A stretch of 64,000 nt of DNA from Candidatus Kuenenia stuttgartensis (GTDB lineage: Bacteria; Pseudomonadota; Alphaproteobacteria; SMXS01), in NCBI GenBank assembly GCA_943329845.2, contig CALQFM020000009.1:19867-83866 (forward strand). The letters run 5' to 3'. Under the pieces are notes generated by a model. The model searched no databases. It was given only the letters and a program-made list of their open reading frames with translations, and was not told the origin of the DNA. The translations under genes and the position numbers were made by a program. Shown piece after piece: positions 1 through 8,775 of the stretch (positions are counted from its first letter, which is position 1; every line of letters starts with the position of its first letter).

Positions 1-627
1 GACACGGTCTCGGACGTGGCGCGTACGCTCGCCATGTTCGGCGCGTTCACCGAGGGCATGTCGCTGTTCGCCAGCTTCGCCATGCTGCTGAACTTCCCGC
101 GCCACAACAAGATGAACGGCATGGGCCAGATCGTCTCGTGGTCGGTGCGCGACGAGAGCCTGCACTGCGAGGGCATCATCCGGCTGTATCACCAGTGGAA
201 CCGGGAAACCGGGGCGGTCACCAAGGCGGTGCGCGACGACATCATCGACGTCGCCAAGACCATGGTGAAGCTGGAGGACCAGTTCGTCGACCTGGCGTTC
301 GGCCTGGGCGGCATCCAGGGCATGACCGCCGAGAACATCCACGACTACGTGCATTACGTGGCCGACTGGCGGCTGACCCAGCTGAAGCTGACGCCGGTGT
401 TCGGCTATTTCAGCGAGCACGACAACACCTACAGCCAGATCAAGGCGCATCCGCTGCCGTGGCTGGTGGAGATTCTCAACGGCGTCGAGCACGCCAACTT
501 CTTCGAGCAGCGCTCTACCGAGTACTCAAAGGGCGCCACGCGTGGCAGCTGGGACGGCGCCGACGGCGTCTGGGCACTGTTCGACGCCAAGCGCCAGCCG
601 AAGGAAGTGGAAAAGCTGCTGGTCTAG
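1..627 (+). CDS. nrdB: Ribonucleoside-diphosphate reductase, beta subunit (3' part)
   Basis: The reading frame is open from the first base, so the 5' end lies outside the window and about 208 C-terminal codons are visible. The protein is the class Ia/b R2 subunit, which carries the di-iron tyrosyl-radical cofactor used by NrdA to reduce ribonucleotides in the cytoplasm. Visible iron-ligand motifs are FTEG near the start and DESLH (Glu and His ligands) about 35 residues later. The stretch GIQGMTAENIHDYVHYVADW is typical of the family. The C-terminal tail is the region that docks to NrdA. It converges with the minus-strand gene that ends 32 bases downstream. The visible part shows no sign of damage. 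Confidence 0.93.
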   Translation, partial: DTVSDVARTLAMFGAFTEGMSLFASFAMLLNFPRHNKMNGMGQIVSWSVRDESLHCEGIIRLYHQWNRETGAVTKAVRDDIIDVAKTMVKLEDQFVDLAFGLGGIQGMTAENIHDYVHYVADWRLTQLKLTPVFGYFSEHDNTYSQIKAHPLPWLVEILNGVEHANFFEQRSTEYSKGATRGSWDGADGVWALFDAKRQPKEVEKLLV

Positions 628-659
628 CCGAGCATTAGCCAAGGGCGGCGGTGAAAGCC

Positions 660-1004
660 TCAGAGCTTCCCGTCGATGTCAGAGTTGACGGATTCCACCT
701 CGGGAACCGCGCCGTACTGGTCGACCGCCTTGACGATCATCATCACGTAGCTGTAGTCCAGCTGCTCGTACGCCCGGACGACGACGGTCATGTCGGGCTG
801 CGCGGAGACATCCAGCTTCAACTCCCGTTTCAGGGCTTCGAAATCGGGCATCTGCCGCCCGTTGTACCGGACGACATAGTCTGCCCCGACGGTGATGATG
901 GCATCGTAGTGCGGCTGAGGCGGCAGCGCGCGCGCCGTTGAGGCGCCGAATGTAAAGCACAGCCCCGCGGTCAGCAGCGTCAGGTAATATAGTATTCTGG
1001 GCAT
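660..1004 (-). CDS. Small secreted protein with ExbD/TolR-like periplasmic domain (copy 2)
   Basis: A 114-residue protein with an N-terminal signal peptide (hydrophobic residues 5-22, likely cleavage after STARA), followed by one small alpha/beta domain. That domain aligns by eye with the periplasmic part of the two ExbD proteins at 22-23 kb: a strand with YNGRQMP, a 'fealkrel' helix, a TVVVRA strand and an IVKAVDQYG helix ending in EVESV. Unlike ExbD/TolR it has no N-terminal membrane anchor with a proton-relay Asp. It should be free in the periplasm. It lies 100 bases downstream of a paralogue on the same strand, behind a thioesterase gene. An in-frame GTG at 1013 is possible, but the ATG at 1004 has a GGTGA-type ribosome site. 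Function is unknown; a role as a TonB/Tol-system accessory is only inference. Confidence 0.7.
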   Translation of the reverse strand: MPRILYYLTLLTAGLCFTFGASTARALPPQPHYDAIITVGADYVVRYNGRQMPDFEALKRELKLDVSAQPDMTVVVRAYEQLDYSYVMMIVKAVDQYGAVPEVESVNSDIDGKL

Positions 1005-1104
1005 GGTGTTCACCGCAGGTTACAGGGTGAGTAATTGCGCCATCTTAGCCGGGATTTGCTGGTGGGTCTTCAGCGTCTTTCCTGCGAACACTGCATGGGC
1101 CACC

Positions 1105-1455
1105 TTACATGTTGTCATCATGCCCGGGCATCGATGACACCATCTCGACCGAGCAGTCGACCTCATATTGCCGGACCGCCTCGACAATCTTCGTGACGTA
1201 TTCCATGGGCACGGTGTCATGGGCGAGCACCTTGACCGTCAGCGCCGGGTCGGCCTGGACATCCTCAACCAGAGCTTCCTCCAGCGCGTTGAGCCCGTCG
1301 ACCGCTTCGCCATTATAGGTCACCGACTGCTCGTCGACCGCGATGACGACATCATAGCCGGACTCGCTCTCCTGAGCCCTCGCCGGATCGGCACAGGCCA
1401 GCAATCCGGCCGTCAGGAGAAGGACCGTCAAGAACGGGTGGAGCCTTCCGGCCAT
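1105..1455 (-). CDS. Small exported protein with ExbD/TolR-like periplasmic domain (copy 1)
   Basis: A 116-residue paralogue of the neighbouring 660-1004 gene. The N-terminus (residues 5-28) is a signal sequence; it contains LLAC, which fits a lipobox, but a signal peptidase I site after PARA is also possible. The rest is one ExbD-like fold: DVVIAVDEQSVTYNGEAV, a long acidic helix, a LTVKVLA strand and a helix with KIVEAVRQYEVD. No membrane-anchored ExbD N-terminus with the conserved Asp is present. The start codon lies one base after the stop of the thioesterase gene (TGA-C-ATG), so the genes are probably translationally coupled. No biochemical function can be assigned. Confidence 0.7.
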   Translation of the reverse strand: MAGRLHPFLTVLLLTAGLLACADPARAQESESGYDVVIAVDEQSVTYNGEAVDGLNALEEALVEDVQADPALTVKVLAHDTVPMEYVTKIVEAVRQYEVDCSVEMVSSMPGHDDNM

Positions 1456-1456
1456 G

Positions 1457-2284
1457 TCACGCGCGCGCCTTGGGCGACATGAGCTTCTGGATCTGGCGGG
1501 AATCGGCGACCAGCCGGTCCTCGCTGTCCCAGATCTCGCCGTCCTCCTCGAAGAAGCCGCGGGTCAGCAGCCTTGTAGTGAAGCGGAAACGAAGCCAGCC
1601 CGGCGCGGGCCGGCGGCGAAGATGGGTGGTCAGTTCGATGGTAGGCACCCAGCCGGTCGCCCCCACGACGTTGAAGATGGCGGGCGGCACGGCGTCGGCG
1701 AACATGAGCACCGAATAGAAGTCGGGTGCGGTGCCGTCGCGGAACCTTATATAGCCGGCCATCTCGCCCACGCCGTGGGGCGTCGCCCGCGCCCATCCCA
1801 TGTGCGTGGGATGGAAGCGCATGTCGATGTGCTCCTGGAACGCCGGCGACTTGCCGGGCAGGTAGGGATGCGGCACACAGTCTTCCGGCGACGGCAGGTC
1901 GGGCGGCTCCGCATGCACCACCGACTGGCCGGTCGCGATATCGAAATCGGTGAAGGTGGCGGTGAAGTGAGTGCGTTGCACGCCATCCTGGAGAAGCCGC
2001 GCCAGGCCTGTAGAGGTGGTCAGGCTGCGGCCGAGCAGTTCGGTATCGATCTGCACAGGGCCGGTCGAGGACCGCTTCATGTAATGGCCGGTGACGGTCA
2101 GCGGATGCGGGTGCGGCACCGTGCCCGCGATCGCCCGCGCGGCAATGGCCATCAGGTAGCCGCCGTTCGGCGTGCCGCCGGCGATGCCCCAGGTCTCATG
2201 GAAATGGGCATTGAACCGGGTATCGCTCACCTTCTCCACGGCGGTTTCGGAATCGAAGAACGAGGGTGTGACCGCTGTCGACAT
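1457..2284 (-). CDS. Acyl-CoA thioesterase family protein (double hotdog)
   Basis: A 275-residue protein of the TesB-like thioesterase superfamily, which hydrolyses acyl-CoA thioesters in the cytoplasm. The N-terminal hotdog (about residues 20-115) has the family signature GGTPNGGYLMAI followed by a long helix. The second hotdog (about 150-270) contains PTIELTTHLRRRP and ends with the typical EIWDSEDRLVADSRQ stretch. Length fits the two-domain family. Similar proteins often sit in fatty-acid, steroid or terpenoid catabolic clusters. Here it is followed directly by two small exported ExbD-like proteins, an odd pairing. The substrate cannot be told. Confidence 0.85.
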   Translation of the reverse strand: MSTAVTPSFFDSETAVEKVSDTRFNAHFHETWGIAGGTPNGGYLMAIAARAIAGTVPHPHPLTVTGHYMKRSSTGPVQIDTELLGRSLTTSTGLARLLQDGVQRTHFTATFTDFDIATGQSVVHAEPPDLPSPEDCVPHPYLPGKSPAFQEHIDMRFHPTHMGWARATPHGVGEMAGYIRFRDGTAPDFYSVLMFADAVPPAIFNVVGATGWVPTIELTTHLRRRPAPGWLRFRFTTRLLTRGFFEEDGEIWDSEDRLVADSRQIQKLMSPKARA

Positions 2285-2349
2285 GGCGAGGGCTTTCGTT
2301 AGGAGACGGCCGACGGATTAGCGAAATTGCCCATCGCTGGCAATGGCCG

Positions 2350-5300
2350 TCACTCGCCGGGATGGCGCGGCGCCTCGGGCTCCATGTCGCCTTTCGGGTC
2401 CGGCGAGCCGAATGTCAGCCGGCTGCCATGCTTGCCAAGCCAGGCCTGGATGTCATCGACCACCGTGAAGACGACGGGCACGAAGATCAGGCTGAGCAGG
2501 GTCGACGTGATCAGCCCGCCGATCACCGCGACGGCCATGGGCGCGCGGAACTCGGTGTCTGCGCCGATGCCGACGGCGATGGGCAGCATGCCGGCGCCCA
2601 TGGCGAGCGTGGTCATGATGATCGGACGGGCGCGCTTGTGGCAGGCATCGAGCAGCGCCTCGCGCCGCGTGGCGCCGCGCTCGTTGCGCGAGACAATGGC
2701 GTACTCAACCAGGAGGATGGAGTTCTTCGCCGCCACGCCCATCAGCATCAGGATGCCGATCAACGGCGGGATAGACACCGGGATGTTGAGGATCAGCAGC
2801 AGGCCCAGCGCGCCGCCGATTGACAGCGGCAGCGCGGTCAGGATGGTGACCGGATAGGCGAAGTTCTTGAACAGCAGCGCCAGCACGAAATACATCAGCA
2901 GGATGCCGGTCACCACCGCGACGGCGAACCCCATGATCATCTCGCCAAAATTCTCGTTATCTCCGGTCGGCACTTCGAAGACGGCCGGCGGCAGGTTCTT
3001 CATGGCGGGCAGCGCGTAGACCATCTTCGTGCCATCACCCAGCGGGATGCCCGACAGTTCGGCTTCGATCATGGCGCTGCGGCGGCGGTCGAGCCGGTCG
3101 ATCTGCGACGGGCCGGCGCCGAACGACACATCGGCCACCGAGGACAGCGGCACCGACCCACCATTCGCGGTGGGCACCCGCAGATTGCGGATCGTCTCGA
3201 TGTCCTGCCGCGCTCTCTCCACCAGCATCAGCCGGATGGGGATCTGCCGGTCGGCCAGGTTGTATTTCGGCAGGTTCACGTCCACATCGCCCAGCGTGGC
3301 GATGCGGACAGCCTGGCTGATGGTCATGGTCGCCACGCCCAGCGACGCCGCCTTGTCCGCCTTCGGGGTGATCAGGATCTCCGGCCGCGCCAGGTTGGCG
3401 GTCGCGGCCACGTTGTTCAGGCCCGGCAAATTGCGCATCTCGCGCTCGAGGTCGCGGGAAGCCTTGGTGAGTGCCGGCCCGTCGTCGCTGACCAGGGTGA
3501 TCTGCAGCTTCGAGCCGCTCGATCCGTCGGCGCCGAAGCGCACGCGTACGCCCGGAACGGCCAGCAAAGAGGGGCCGACCTCGGCCTCGATCTCCTGCTG
3601 CGTCAGCTTGCGGTCGCCCAGCGGCACCAGGTTCACCGTCAGCACGGCGCGGCGCACATCACCCTGGCTGGAGCCGCCGCCGCCGGGGCCGACCATGGTC
3701 AGCGAGGTACCAAGCGCCGCGTAGATCGACTTCACCTCGGGGCGCTGCTTTAGGATGTCCGACAGCTTGGCGACGGCTGCGTCCGTATCCGCGAGGGTCG
3801 CGCCCGGTGGTAACTCGACCGACATGACGGAACGGCCGGTGTCGCTGGCGGGGACGAAGTCGAACTTCATGAACATGGCCATCGCGCCCGAAACGATGAC
3901 GATCAGGAATCCGAACACCATGATCTTGATGCGGTGGTCCAGCGACCACGACACCATCTGCAAGTAGCGTGGCATCCAGAACGGCTCGTCATGCTTCAGG
4001 TCGCCGCCCTTCAGCAGATAGGCGCCCAACAGCGGGGTAATCGTGCGGGCGACGAGCAGCGAGAACAGTACCGACACGCAGGCGCAGATGGCGAACGCGC
4101 TGAAAAACTGTCCGGTGACACCCGGCATGAAACCCACCGGCGCGAACACCGCGACGATGGTCATGGTGGTCGCCACGACCGCCAGGCCGATCTCGTCGGC
4201 CGCCTCGATCGCCGCAGGATATGCCTTCTTGCCGGCCCTCATGTGCCGGACGATGTTCTCGATCTCGACGATGGCGTCGTCGACGAGGATACCCACGGTG
4301 ATCGCCAGCGCCAGCAGCGTGACGATGTTGAACGACTGGTCGAACAGCGCCATCACCGCAAAGGTCGGGATCAGCGACAACGGCATGGCGAGCGCCGAGA
4401 TCAGGGTCGCGCGGGCATCGCGCAGGAACCACCAGACCACAACTACGGCAAGGACCGCGCCCAGCAGCAGCGCCTCCAGCGAGGCGAGGAAGCTGATTTG
4501 GACGAACTCGTCGGCCGAGGTGACCTCTTCGATGGCAACGTCATCGCGCGCGGCGTCCAGCCTGGCGACAGCCTCACGCGCCGCCTCGGCCACGTGCACC
4601 TCGCTTGCGCCGCGCGTGCGGATGACACCGAAGCCGACGACCTCCTGACCATTGAAGCGCGCGCGGGTACGCGGCTCGGCCCAGGAATCTTCGACCCTGC
4701 CCAGATCGGACAGGCGTACGGTACGGCCATCGGGAAGATTGATCAGGCTGGACCCGAGACCCTTTATGGAAAGGGCGCTGCCGAGTGTTCGGATTGACTG
4801 CTCGGCGGCGCCGATGTCCGACCGGCCACCGGGCAGATTGGCGTTGATCAGGCGGAGCTGCTGGCTGACTTCGCCAGCGGTAATGCCGAGCGAGGCCATG
4901 CGCTCGGGGTCGAGCCGGACGGCGATCTCGCGGGTTACGCCGCCCTGACGCTGCACTTCCGAGACGCCGCGTACCGCAAGCAACACCTTGGCGACGTCGT
5001 TATCGACGAACCAACTCAGCTCCTCGGGCGACATGGCGTCGGCGCGAACGACGAAGGTGACGAGCTGGTTGCCCGAGGCGTCGATGCGCTGGACCATCGG
5101 TTCCTCGACATCCGCCGGCAGGTCCGGCCGAATGCTGGTAACCGCGTTGCGGACATCGTTGGTCGCGCGGTCGGTGTCGGTGCCGAGGAAGAATTCGACC
5201 GTGGTGACCGAGATGCCGTCATTGATCGTGGAGCGGATATGCTTCACGCCACCCAGGCCGGCCACCGAATCCTCGACCAGCCGGGTGACCTGGGACTCCA

Positions 5301-5478
5301 TCTCCGACGGCGCGGCGCCGGGCTGGGCGACAGTGACGACGATGGCCGGGAAGTCCAGGTCAGGGACGTTGTTGATCCGCAGCGTGGCGTATCCGGCGAT
5401 GCCGGCCAGGACAAGGGCGATGAACAGAACGACGGTGGGAACCGGGTTCCGGATGGACCAGGAGGACAGGTTCCTCAT
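2350..5478 (-). CDS. RND efflux pump permease (AcrB/MexB type)
   Basis: A 1042-residue inner-membrane proton-driven transporter of the HAE1 family. It has the two-fold repeated plan: a first TM helix at residues 12-30, a large periplasmic loop, TM2-6, a cytoplasmic segment, TM7 near 520, a second large loop and TM8-12. The proton-relay pair is visible in TM4 as GILVDDAIVEIENIVRHM. The pore and docking domains contain GVKHIRSTINDG and PPGATLADTDAA. The gene overlaps the upstream adaptor gene by four bases (ATGA), so the two form an operon. No outer-membrane TolC-type gene is next to it. The substrate is unknown. Confidence 0.95.
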   Translation of the reverse strand: MRNLSSWSIRNPVPTVVLFIALVLAGIAGYATLRINNVPDLDFPAIVVTVAQPGAAPSEMESQVTRLVEDSVAGLGGVKHIRSTINDGISVTTVEFFLGTDTDRATNDVRNAVTSIRPDLPADVEEPMVQRIDASGNQLVTFVVRADAMSPEELSWFVDNDVAKVLLAVRGVSEVQRQGGVTREIAVRLDPERMASLGITAGEVSQQLRLINANLPGGRSDIGAAEQSIRTLGSALSIKGLGSSLINLPDGRTVRLSDLGRVEDSWAEPRTRARFNGQEVVGFGVIRTRGASEVHVAEAAREAVARLDAARDDVAIEEVTSADEFVQISFLASLEALLLGAVLAVVVVWWFLRDARATLISALAMPLSLIPTFAVMALFDQSFNIVTLLALAITVGILVDDAIVEIENIVRHMRAGKKAYPAAIEAADEIGLAVVATTMTIVAVFAPVGFMPGVTGQFFSAFAICACVSVLFSLLVARTITPLLGAYLLKGGDLKHDEPFWMPRYLQMVSWSLDHRIKIMVFGFLIVIVSGAMAMFMKFDFVPASDTGRSVMSVELPPGATLADTDAAVAKLSDILKQRPEVKSIYAALGTSLTMVGPGGGGSSQGDVRRAVLTVNLVPLGDRKLTQQEIEAEVGPSLLAVPGVRVRFGADGSSGSKLQITLVSDDGPALTKASRDLEREMRNLPGLNNVAATANLARPEILITPKADKAASLGVATMTISQAVRIATLGDVDVNLPKYNLADRQIPIRLMLVERARQDIETIRNLRVPTANGGSVPLSSVADVSFGAGPSQIDRLDRRRSAMIEAELSGIPLGDGTKMVYALPAMKNLPPAVFEVPTGDNENFGEMIMGFAVAVVTGILLMYFVLALLFKNFAYPVTILTALPLSIGGALGLLLILNIPVSIPPLIGILMLMGVAAKNSILLVEYAIVSRNERGATRREALLDACHKRARPIIMTTLAMGAGMLPIAVGIGADTEFRAPMAVAVIGGLITSTLLSLIFVPVVFTVVDDIQAWLGKHGSRLTFGSPDPKGDMEPEAPRHPGE

Positions 5479-6617
5479 TTGGGCCGCGGTTCGGTCTTGG
5501 CGAGCGGCGGCGCGGAGCCTTCGGGGTCGCGCGCGACGGTCACCGGGTCGCCATCCTCGAGGAAACCGGCGCCCTTGAGCGCAACCTCGTCACCGGCGGC
5601 GACGCCGCTGAGCACTTCGACGTAGTCGCCCGAACGTTCGCCGGTTTCGACCTTGCGGAAGCGGACAGTGTCGCCCTTGACGGCGACGAACACGCCGCCC
5701 GCGCCGTCGCGGTAGACCACGGCTGAACTGGGCACCATCAGCGCCGCGCTGTCCTGCAGGGCGATGCTGGCCTGGGCGAACATGCCGGGACGGAAGCCCG
5801 CCCTGGGCGGCAAGGCGATATGTGCCAGCCCCAGCCGTGACTTGACATCGACGCTGGGCGCGAGCGCGCGGATCGTCGCGGCGGCGGGCGCGATGCCTTC
5901 GGCCGAGACTTCCACGGTCAGGCCGGGCGCCAGCATCGCCAGCGTCGTTTCCGGAATCTCGGCGTCGAGCTCGAGCCGGCTGTCGCGCACCACGCGGAAC
6001 AACTGGTCGCCCGAACCGACGATCTGGCCGATGACGGCGGTACGCGCCGAGATATAGCCATCGTCGGGCGATGTGATGCGGGTCTGCGCCAGCCTTGCGG
6101 CGGTCTCGTCACGGGACGCCTGCGCCAGCGTAAGCTGTGCCTGGGCCGTGCCGGCGGCGGCGCGCCTGGCATCGGCGGTCTGGCCGCTGATATGGCCCTT
6201 GGGCAGCAGTTCCTCGGCACGCTTCAGGTTTGCCAGTGCTTCCGCAAGGGTTGCCTTCGCCGCCGTGATACTGGCCTCCTGCTGGGCGAGTTGGGCGCGC
6301 AGCACCGAGTCATTGAGCCGCGCGAGCACCTGGCCGCGCTTGACCTCGTCGCCCTCGTCGACCAGCACCTCGGCGATCGCCAGGCCGCCGACCTCGGCGC
6401 CGACCGGCATTTCTTCCCATGCGACCACCGTACCCATCACCGTGATCGTGCGCGCCATGGGCTTGGCCTTTACCGCGACGGTGGTGATGGTCATGGCGGA
6501 CTTGGCCGCATCTTTGCGCGGCGCATCGTCGCCACACGCTACGAGCAGCGCGGCTCCCAGCAGCGCAGCCGCCAGCCTGAGCCCAAGAGAATGACGAGGA
6601 AGTCGCATGTGACTCAT
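5475..6617 (-). CDS. RND efflux periplasmic adaptor (membrane fusion protein, lipoprotein)
   Basis: About 380 residues. The N-terminus has a lipoprotein signal with a LLVAC lipobox, so it is anchored to the inner membrane by a lipidated Cys. A barrel-sandwich/lipoyl half (VGGLAIAEVLVDEGDEVKRG), an alpha-helical hairpin (about 95-165, rich in Ala, Gln and Glu), the second lipoyl half, and beta-barrel and MP domains follow. The reading frame continues upstream to 6677, but the extra 20 residues would place a Pro-rich stretch before the signal peptide. The Met at 6617 or 6608 is therefore preferred, though neither has a strong ribosome site. It links the adjacent permease to an outer-membrane channel encoded elsewhere. 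Confidence 0.9.
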   Translation of the reverse strand: MSHMRLPRHSLGLRLAAALLGAALLVACGDDAPRKDAAKSAMTITTVAVKAKPMARTITVMGTVVAWEEMPVGAEVGGLAIAEVLVDEGDEVKRGQVLARLNDSVLRAQLAQQEASITAAKATLAEALANLKRAEELLPKGHISGQTADARRAAAGTAQAQLTLAQASRDETAARLAQTRITSPDDGYISARTAVIGQIVGSGDQLFRVVRDSRLELDAEIPETTLAMLAPGLTVEVSAEGIAPAAATIRALAPSVDVKSRLGLAHIALPPRAGFRPGMFAQASIALQDSAALMVPSSAVVYRDGAGGVFVAVKGDTVRFRKVETGERSGDYVEVLSGVAAGDEVALKGAGFLEDGDPVTVARDPEGSAPPLAKTEPRPK

Positions 6618-6917
6618 GGGGGTTATAGGCAGCGCAATACGCAACATTGGAGGTCCGGGCGGACCGTCAATCGGCATGTGGTGCGAATGTCATGCATAAC
6701 CCGTCAGCCCCTGCCGGCACGGAGGTAAAATCAACCGGCCCGTTCTCGTCGCGAGGTACATATAAGGCGCTACCCGATGACGGCCAAGAACTTATCGCCA
6801 TTACTTGAATAATAGGTCAGGCATTTTCCGAATAGCAGCATTTCTGCAACGCAATATCGAACAGGCGGCCTTCGAAAATGCACGGCGCCGATTCAAATCT
6901 TCACGAGTGCTTGTTAT
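6618..6917. other. Non-coding gap upstream of the RND operon
   Basis: About 300 bases between the adaptor start and the 3' end of the transglycosylase gene. It is more AT-rich than its surroundings around 6780-6860. It should hold the promoter of the RND operon on the minus strand. No convincing -35/-10 pair, operator or small gene was recognised. Confidence 0.4.
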
Positions 6918-8483
6918 TCAGCGCTGGGTTACAGCCAGCGGTGCCGGCACAAGGGAGGACGCAGGCGATGTCGGTTGGGCAACCGCGGGGTCGGCGGGCT
7001 TTTCGCGCAGCGCCGGGGCGCCGACCGTGATCCGGTAGGCGGTGTAGTACTTGTAGATGTTCGAGACGTACTCGACCGTCTTGCGGCCCATGGTCTGCGC
7101 GGCGGCAAGCTCCACATTCTGGAACCAGACATTGGGATCGAGCCCGTTCTTCACCGCGGCGTCACGAATGATCTCCAGGTTCTTCGGCCCCACATTGTAG
7201 CCGACGAAAGCCATCAGCGTCCGGTTCATCTGGTTGATGTTGGGATCGTCGAGATAAGAATCTGCTATGTACCTCAAGTATTTGGCCGCCGCCTCGACGT
7301 TTCGCGCCGCGTCCTTGTCGATGCCCTTGATGGCGACCGCCGAGGTGGATGCCGTCGCCGGGCTCATCTGCATCATGCCCACGGGGCCATAGGGATTGCG
7401 CGCCTGCTGGTTGAGGCGCGATTCCTGGTAGCCCAGCGCCATCATCATCAGGTGATCGAAGTCGTAGGCATCGCCGTACTTCTTGAACATGTCGATCGCC
7501 TGGTTGAACTTCTCCATCTCGTTTTCAGCCGTCGCGTTGGTCGGCATCAGGGTTTCGCCCAGATACTTCTTCAGCGACGCGCCGCCAGCAAAGGTCTCGC
7601 CGTTACCACGCGCGGTGAAGCCTTCCAGCAGCCGCTTGAGCTGCGGACTGTCCTTGCGTACCGCCCAGCCAAGAGCCGTGCCGCTCCGGTCGAGCAGGTC
7701 GCCGTTCACCACGACGCTGGGGACGATCTTGCTCCAGAACGCCGCTACATAGCCGTCGATGACGGCGATCGACACCAGGCCGCCGCCGACCATCTGCAGC
7801 AGATCCTCGTCCTGCAGATCCTCGGGCGCCGTGATCAGCCTGATCGGCCGCTTGCCCTGGGCTTCGAGGCGGACGCTCAGGGCGCGCAGTGGTTCGTAGG
7901 AAGCGTTCGATCTGTGAATGACCACCTCGCGACCGGAGAGGTCGTCCAGCGTGCCGATGGCATCGCCGCGCTTGCGGGTGATGATCACCGCGCCACTGTC
8001 GGGCGCCAGCGAGCCACCGAACTCGATCTGCCCCCTTCCATCGACGCCCACCGACAAACCGCCGGCCGCCATGTCGCCCAATCCCGCCATCAGATCCGGC
8101 AGCAGGCGTTCCTCGGGCACCGGCACGAACACCACCTTCAGGCCCTTCTTGCCGGACTCGGGCGAGGATTGCTGATTGGCCCACTTCTCCAGCGACACCC
8201 CGAGGTCATGGACGACCCCCATCTCCCTGTTCTTGTCATAAAAGAACAGCGTCTTGCTGTACGGCACCAGGATGCGGATGACCTGCCGGTCCTTCATGCC
8301 GTCCAGGTCGCCGGTCCAGGGACTGGGATTGCTGTCGACGCGCGACGGCTCGGGAGCCGCCGGCTTCAGCTTCGCTTCCTTGACGATCACCCGCTTATGC
8401 TTGGGCGACGATGTCTCGGCGCGAGCGGAGAGGCCGCCTACCGACAGGGCGAGCGCGAGCCCAAGGACCGCCGCCAGTCGCAT
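6918..8483 (-). CDS. MltF-like membrane-bound lytic transglycosylase
   Basis: About 521 residues from the ATG at 8483, which directly begins a good signal peptide (MRLAAVLGLALALSVGGLSA, cleavage near ARAE) and has a GGTGA site upstream. The frame is open to 8585, but the extra N-terminus has no signal-peptide character. A periplasmic substrate-binding-like domain (about 65-290) is followed by an SLT goose-type lysozyme domain (about 335-470). Its catalytic Glu lies in ALGYQESRLNQ, followed by GPVGMMQMSP and AFVGYNVGP. This is the MltF layout: the enzyme cleaves peptidoglycan to 1,6-anhydro-muropeptides. The Pro/Ala-rich tail is probably disordered. Confidence 0.88.
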   Translation of the reverse strand: MRLAAVLGLALALSVGGLSARAETSSPKHKRVIVKEAKLKPAAPEPSRVDSNPSPWTGDLDGMKDRQVIRILVPYSKTLFFYDKNREMGVVHDLGVSLEKWANQQSSPESGKKGLKVVFVPVPEERLLPDLMAGLGDMAAGGLSVGVDGRGQIEFGGSLAPDSGAVIITRKRGDAIGTLDDLSGREVVIHRSNASYEPLRALSVRLEAQGKRPIRLITAPEDLQDEDLLQMVGGGLVSIAVIDGYVAAFWSKIVPSVVVNGDLLDRSGTALGWAVRKDSPQLKRLLEGFTARGNGETFAGGASLKKYLGETLMPTNATAENEMEKFNQAIDMFKKYGDAYDFDHLMMMALGYQESRLNQQARNPYGPVGMMQMSPATASTSAVAIKGIDKDAARNVEAAAKYLRYIADSYLDDPNINQMNRTLMAFVGYNVGPKNLEIIRDAAVKNGLDPNVWFQNVELAAAQTMGRKTVEYVSNIYKYYTAYRITVGAPALREKPADPAVAQPTSPASSLVPAPLAVTQR

Positions 8484-8775
8484 TACCGTGTCACCACGTC
8501 GTGGCCGGATTATTTCAGCGGGCTGAACCAATGCCGCTCCTTTTACCGTCCGGGGGCGACATAAAAGCATGGACACATGCCTCACGCTACCCCGACCAAC
8601 ACGGCGCAGCGGGGTTACAGCCGAACGAGTATGGCCGCTTCTCCCTCTACGCTAGGCGTCTCGCGGTGTCCCACGGATTCCGCAACGGTCCGTGGGTAAG
8701 CAGCAATTGGGGCTTTTTCGTGCCACGCGACACGACAGACCGCGCGCACGTGTCCGCCGAAGCGCGCGACTCGCC
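8484..8775. other. Intergenic region with a perfect 8-bp hairpin
   Basis: This 292-base gap between two minus-strand genes contains an inverted repeat at 8670-8677 (CCCACGGA) and 8689-8696 (TCCGTGGG), followed on the plus strand by GGGGCTTTTT about 20 bases later. The T-run is not directly attached to the stem, so it is not a textbook terminator. The gap probably also holds the promoter for the transglycosylase gene. A small RNA is possible but no known family was recognised. Confidence 0.35.

Noticed and set aside
6975..8564. Long plus-strand open frame opposite the transglycosylase gene
   Set aside because: Its protein is Arg/His/Gln-rich shadow text typical of high-GC antisense frames; the minus strand has clear domains.
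8566..8740. SRP RNA, 6S RNA, tmRNA or tRNA in the gap
   Set aside because: None of the conserved loops or cloverleaf features was found.
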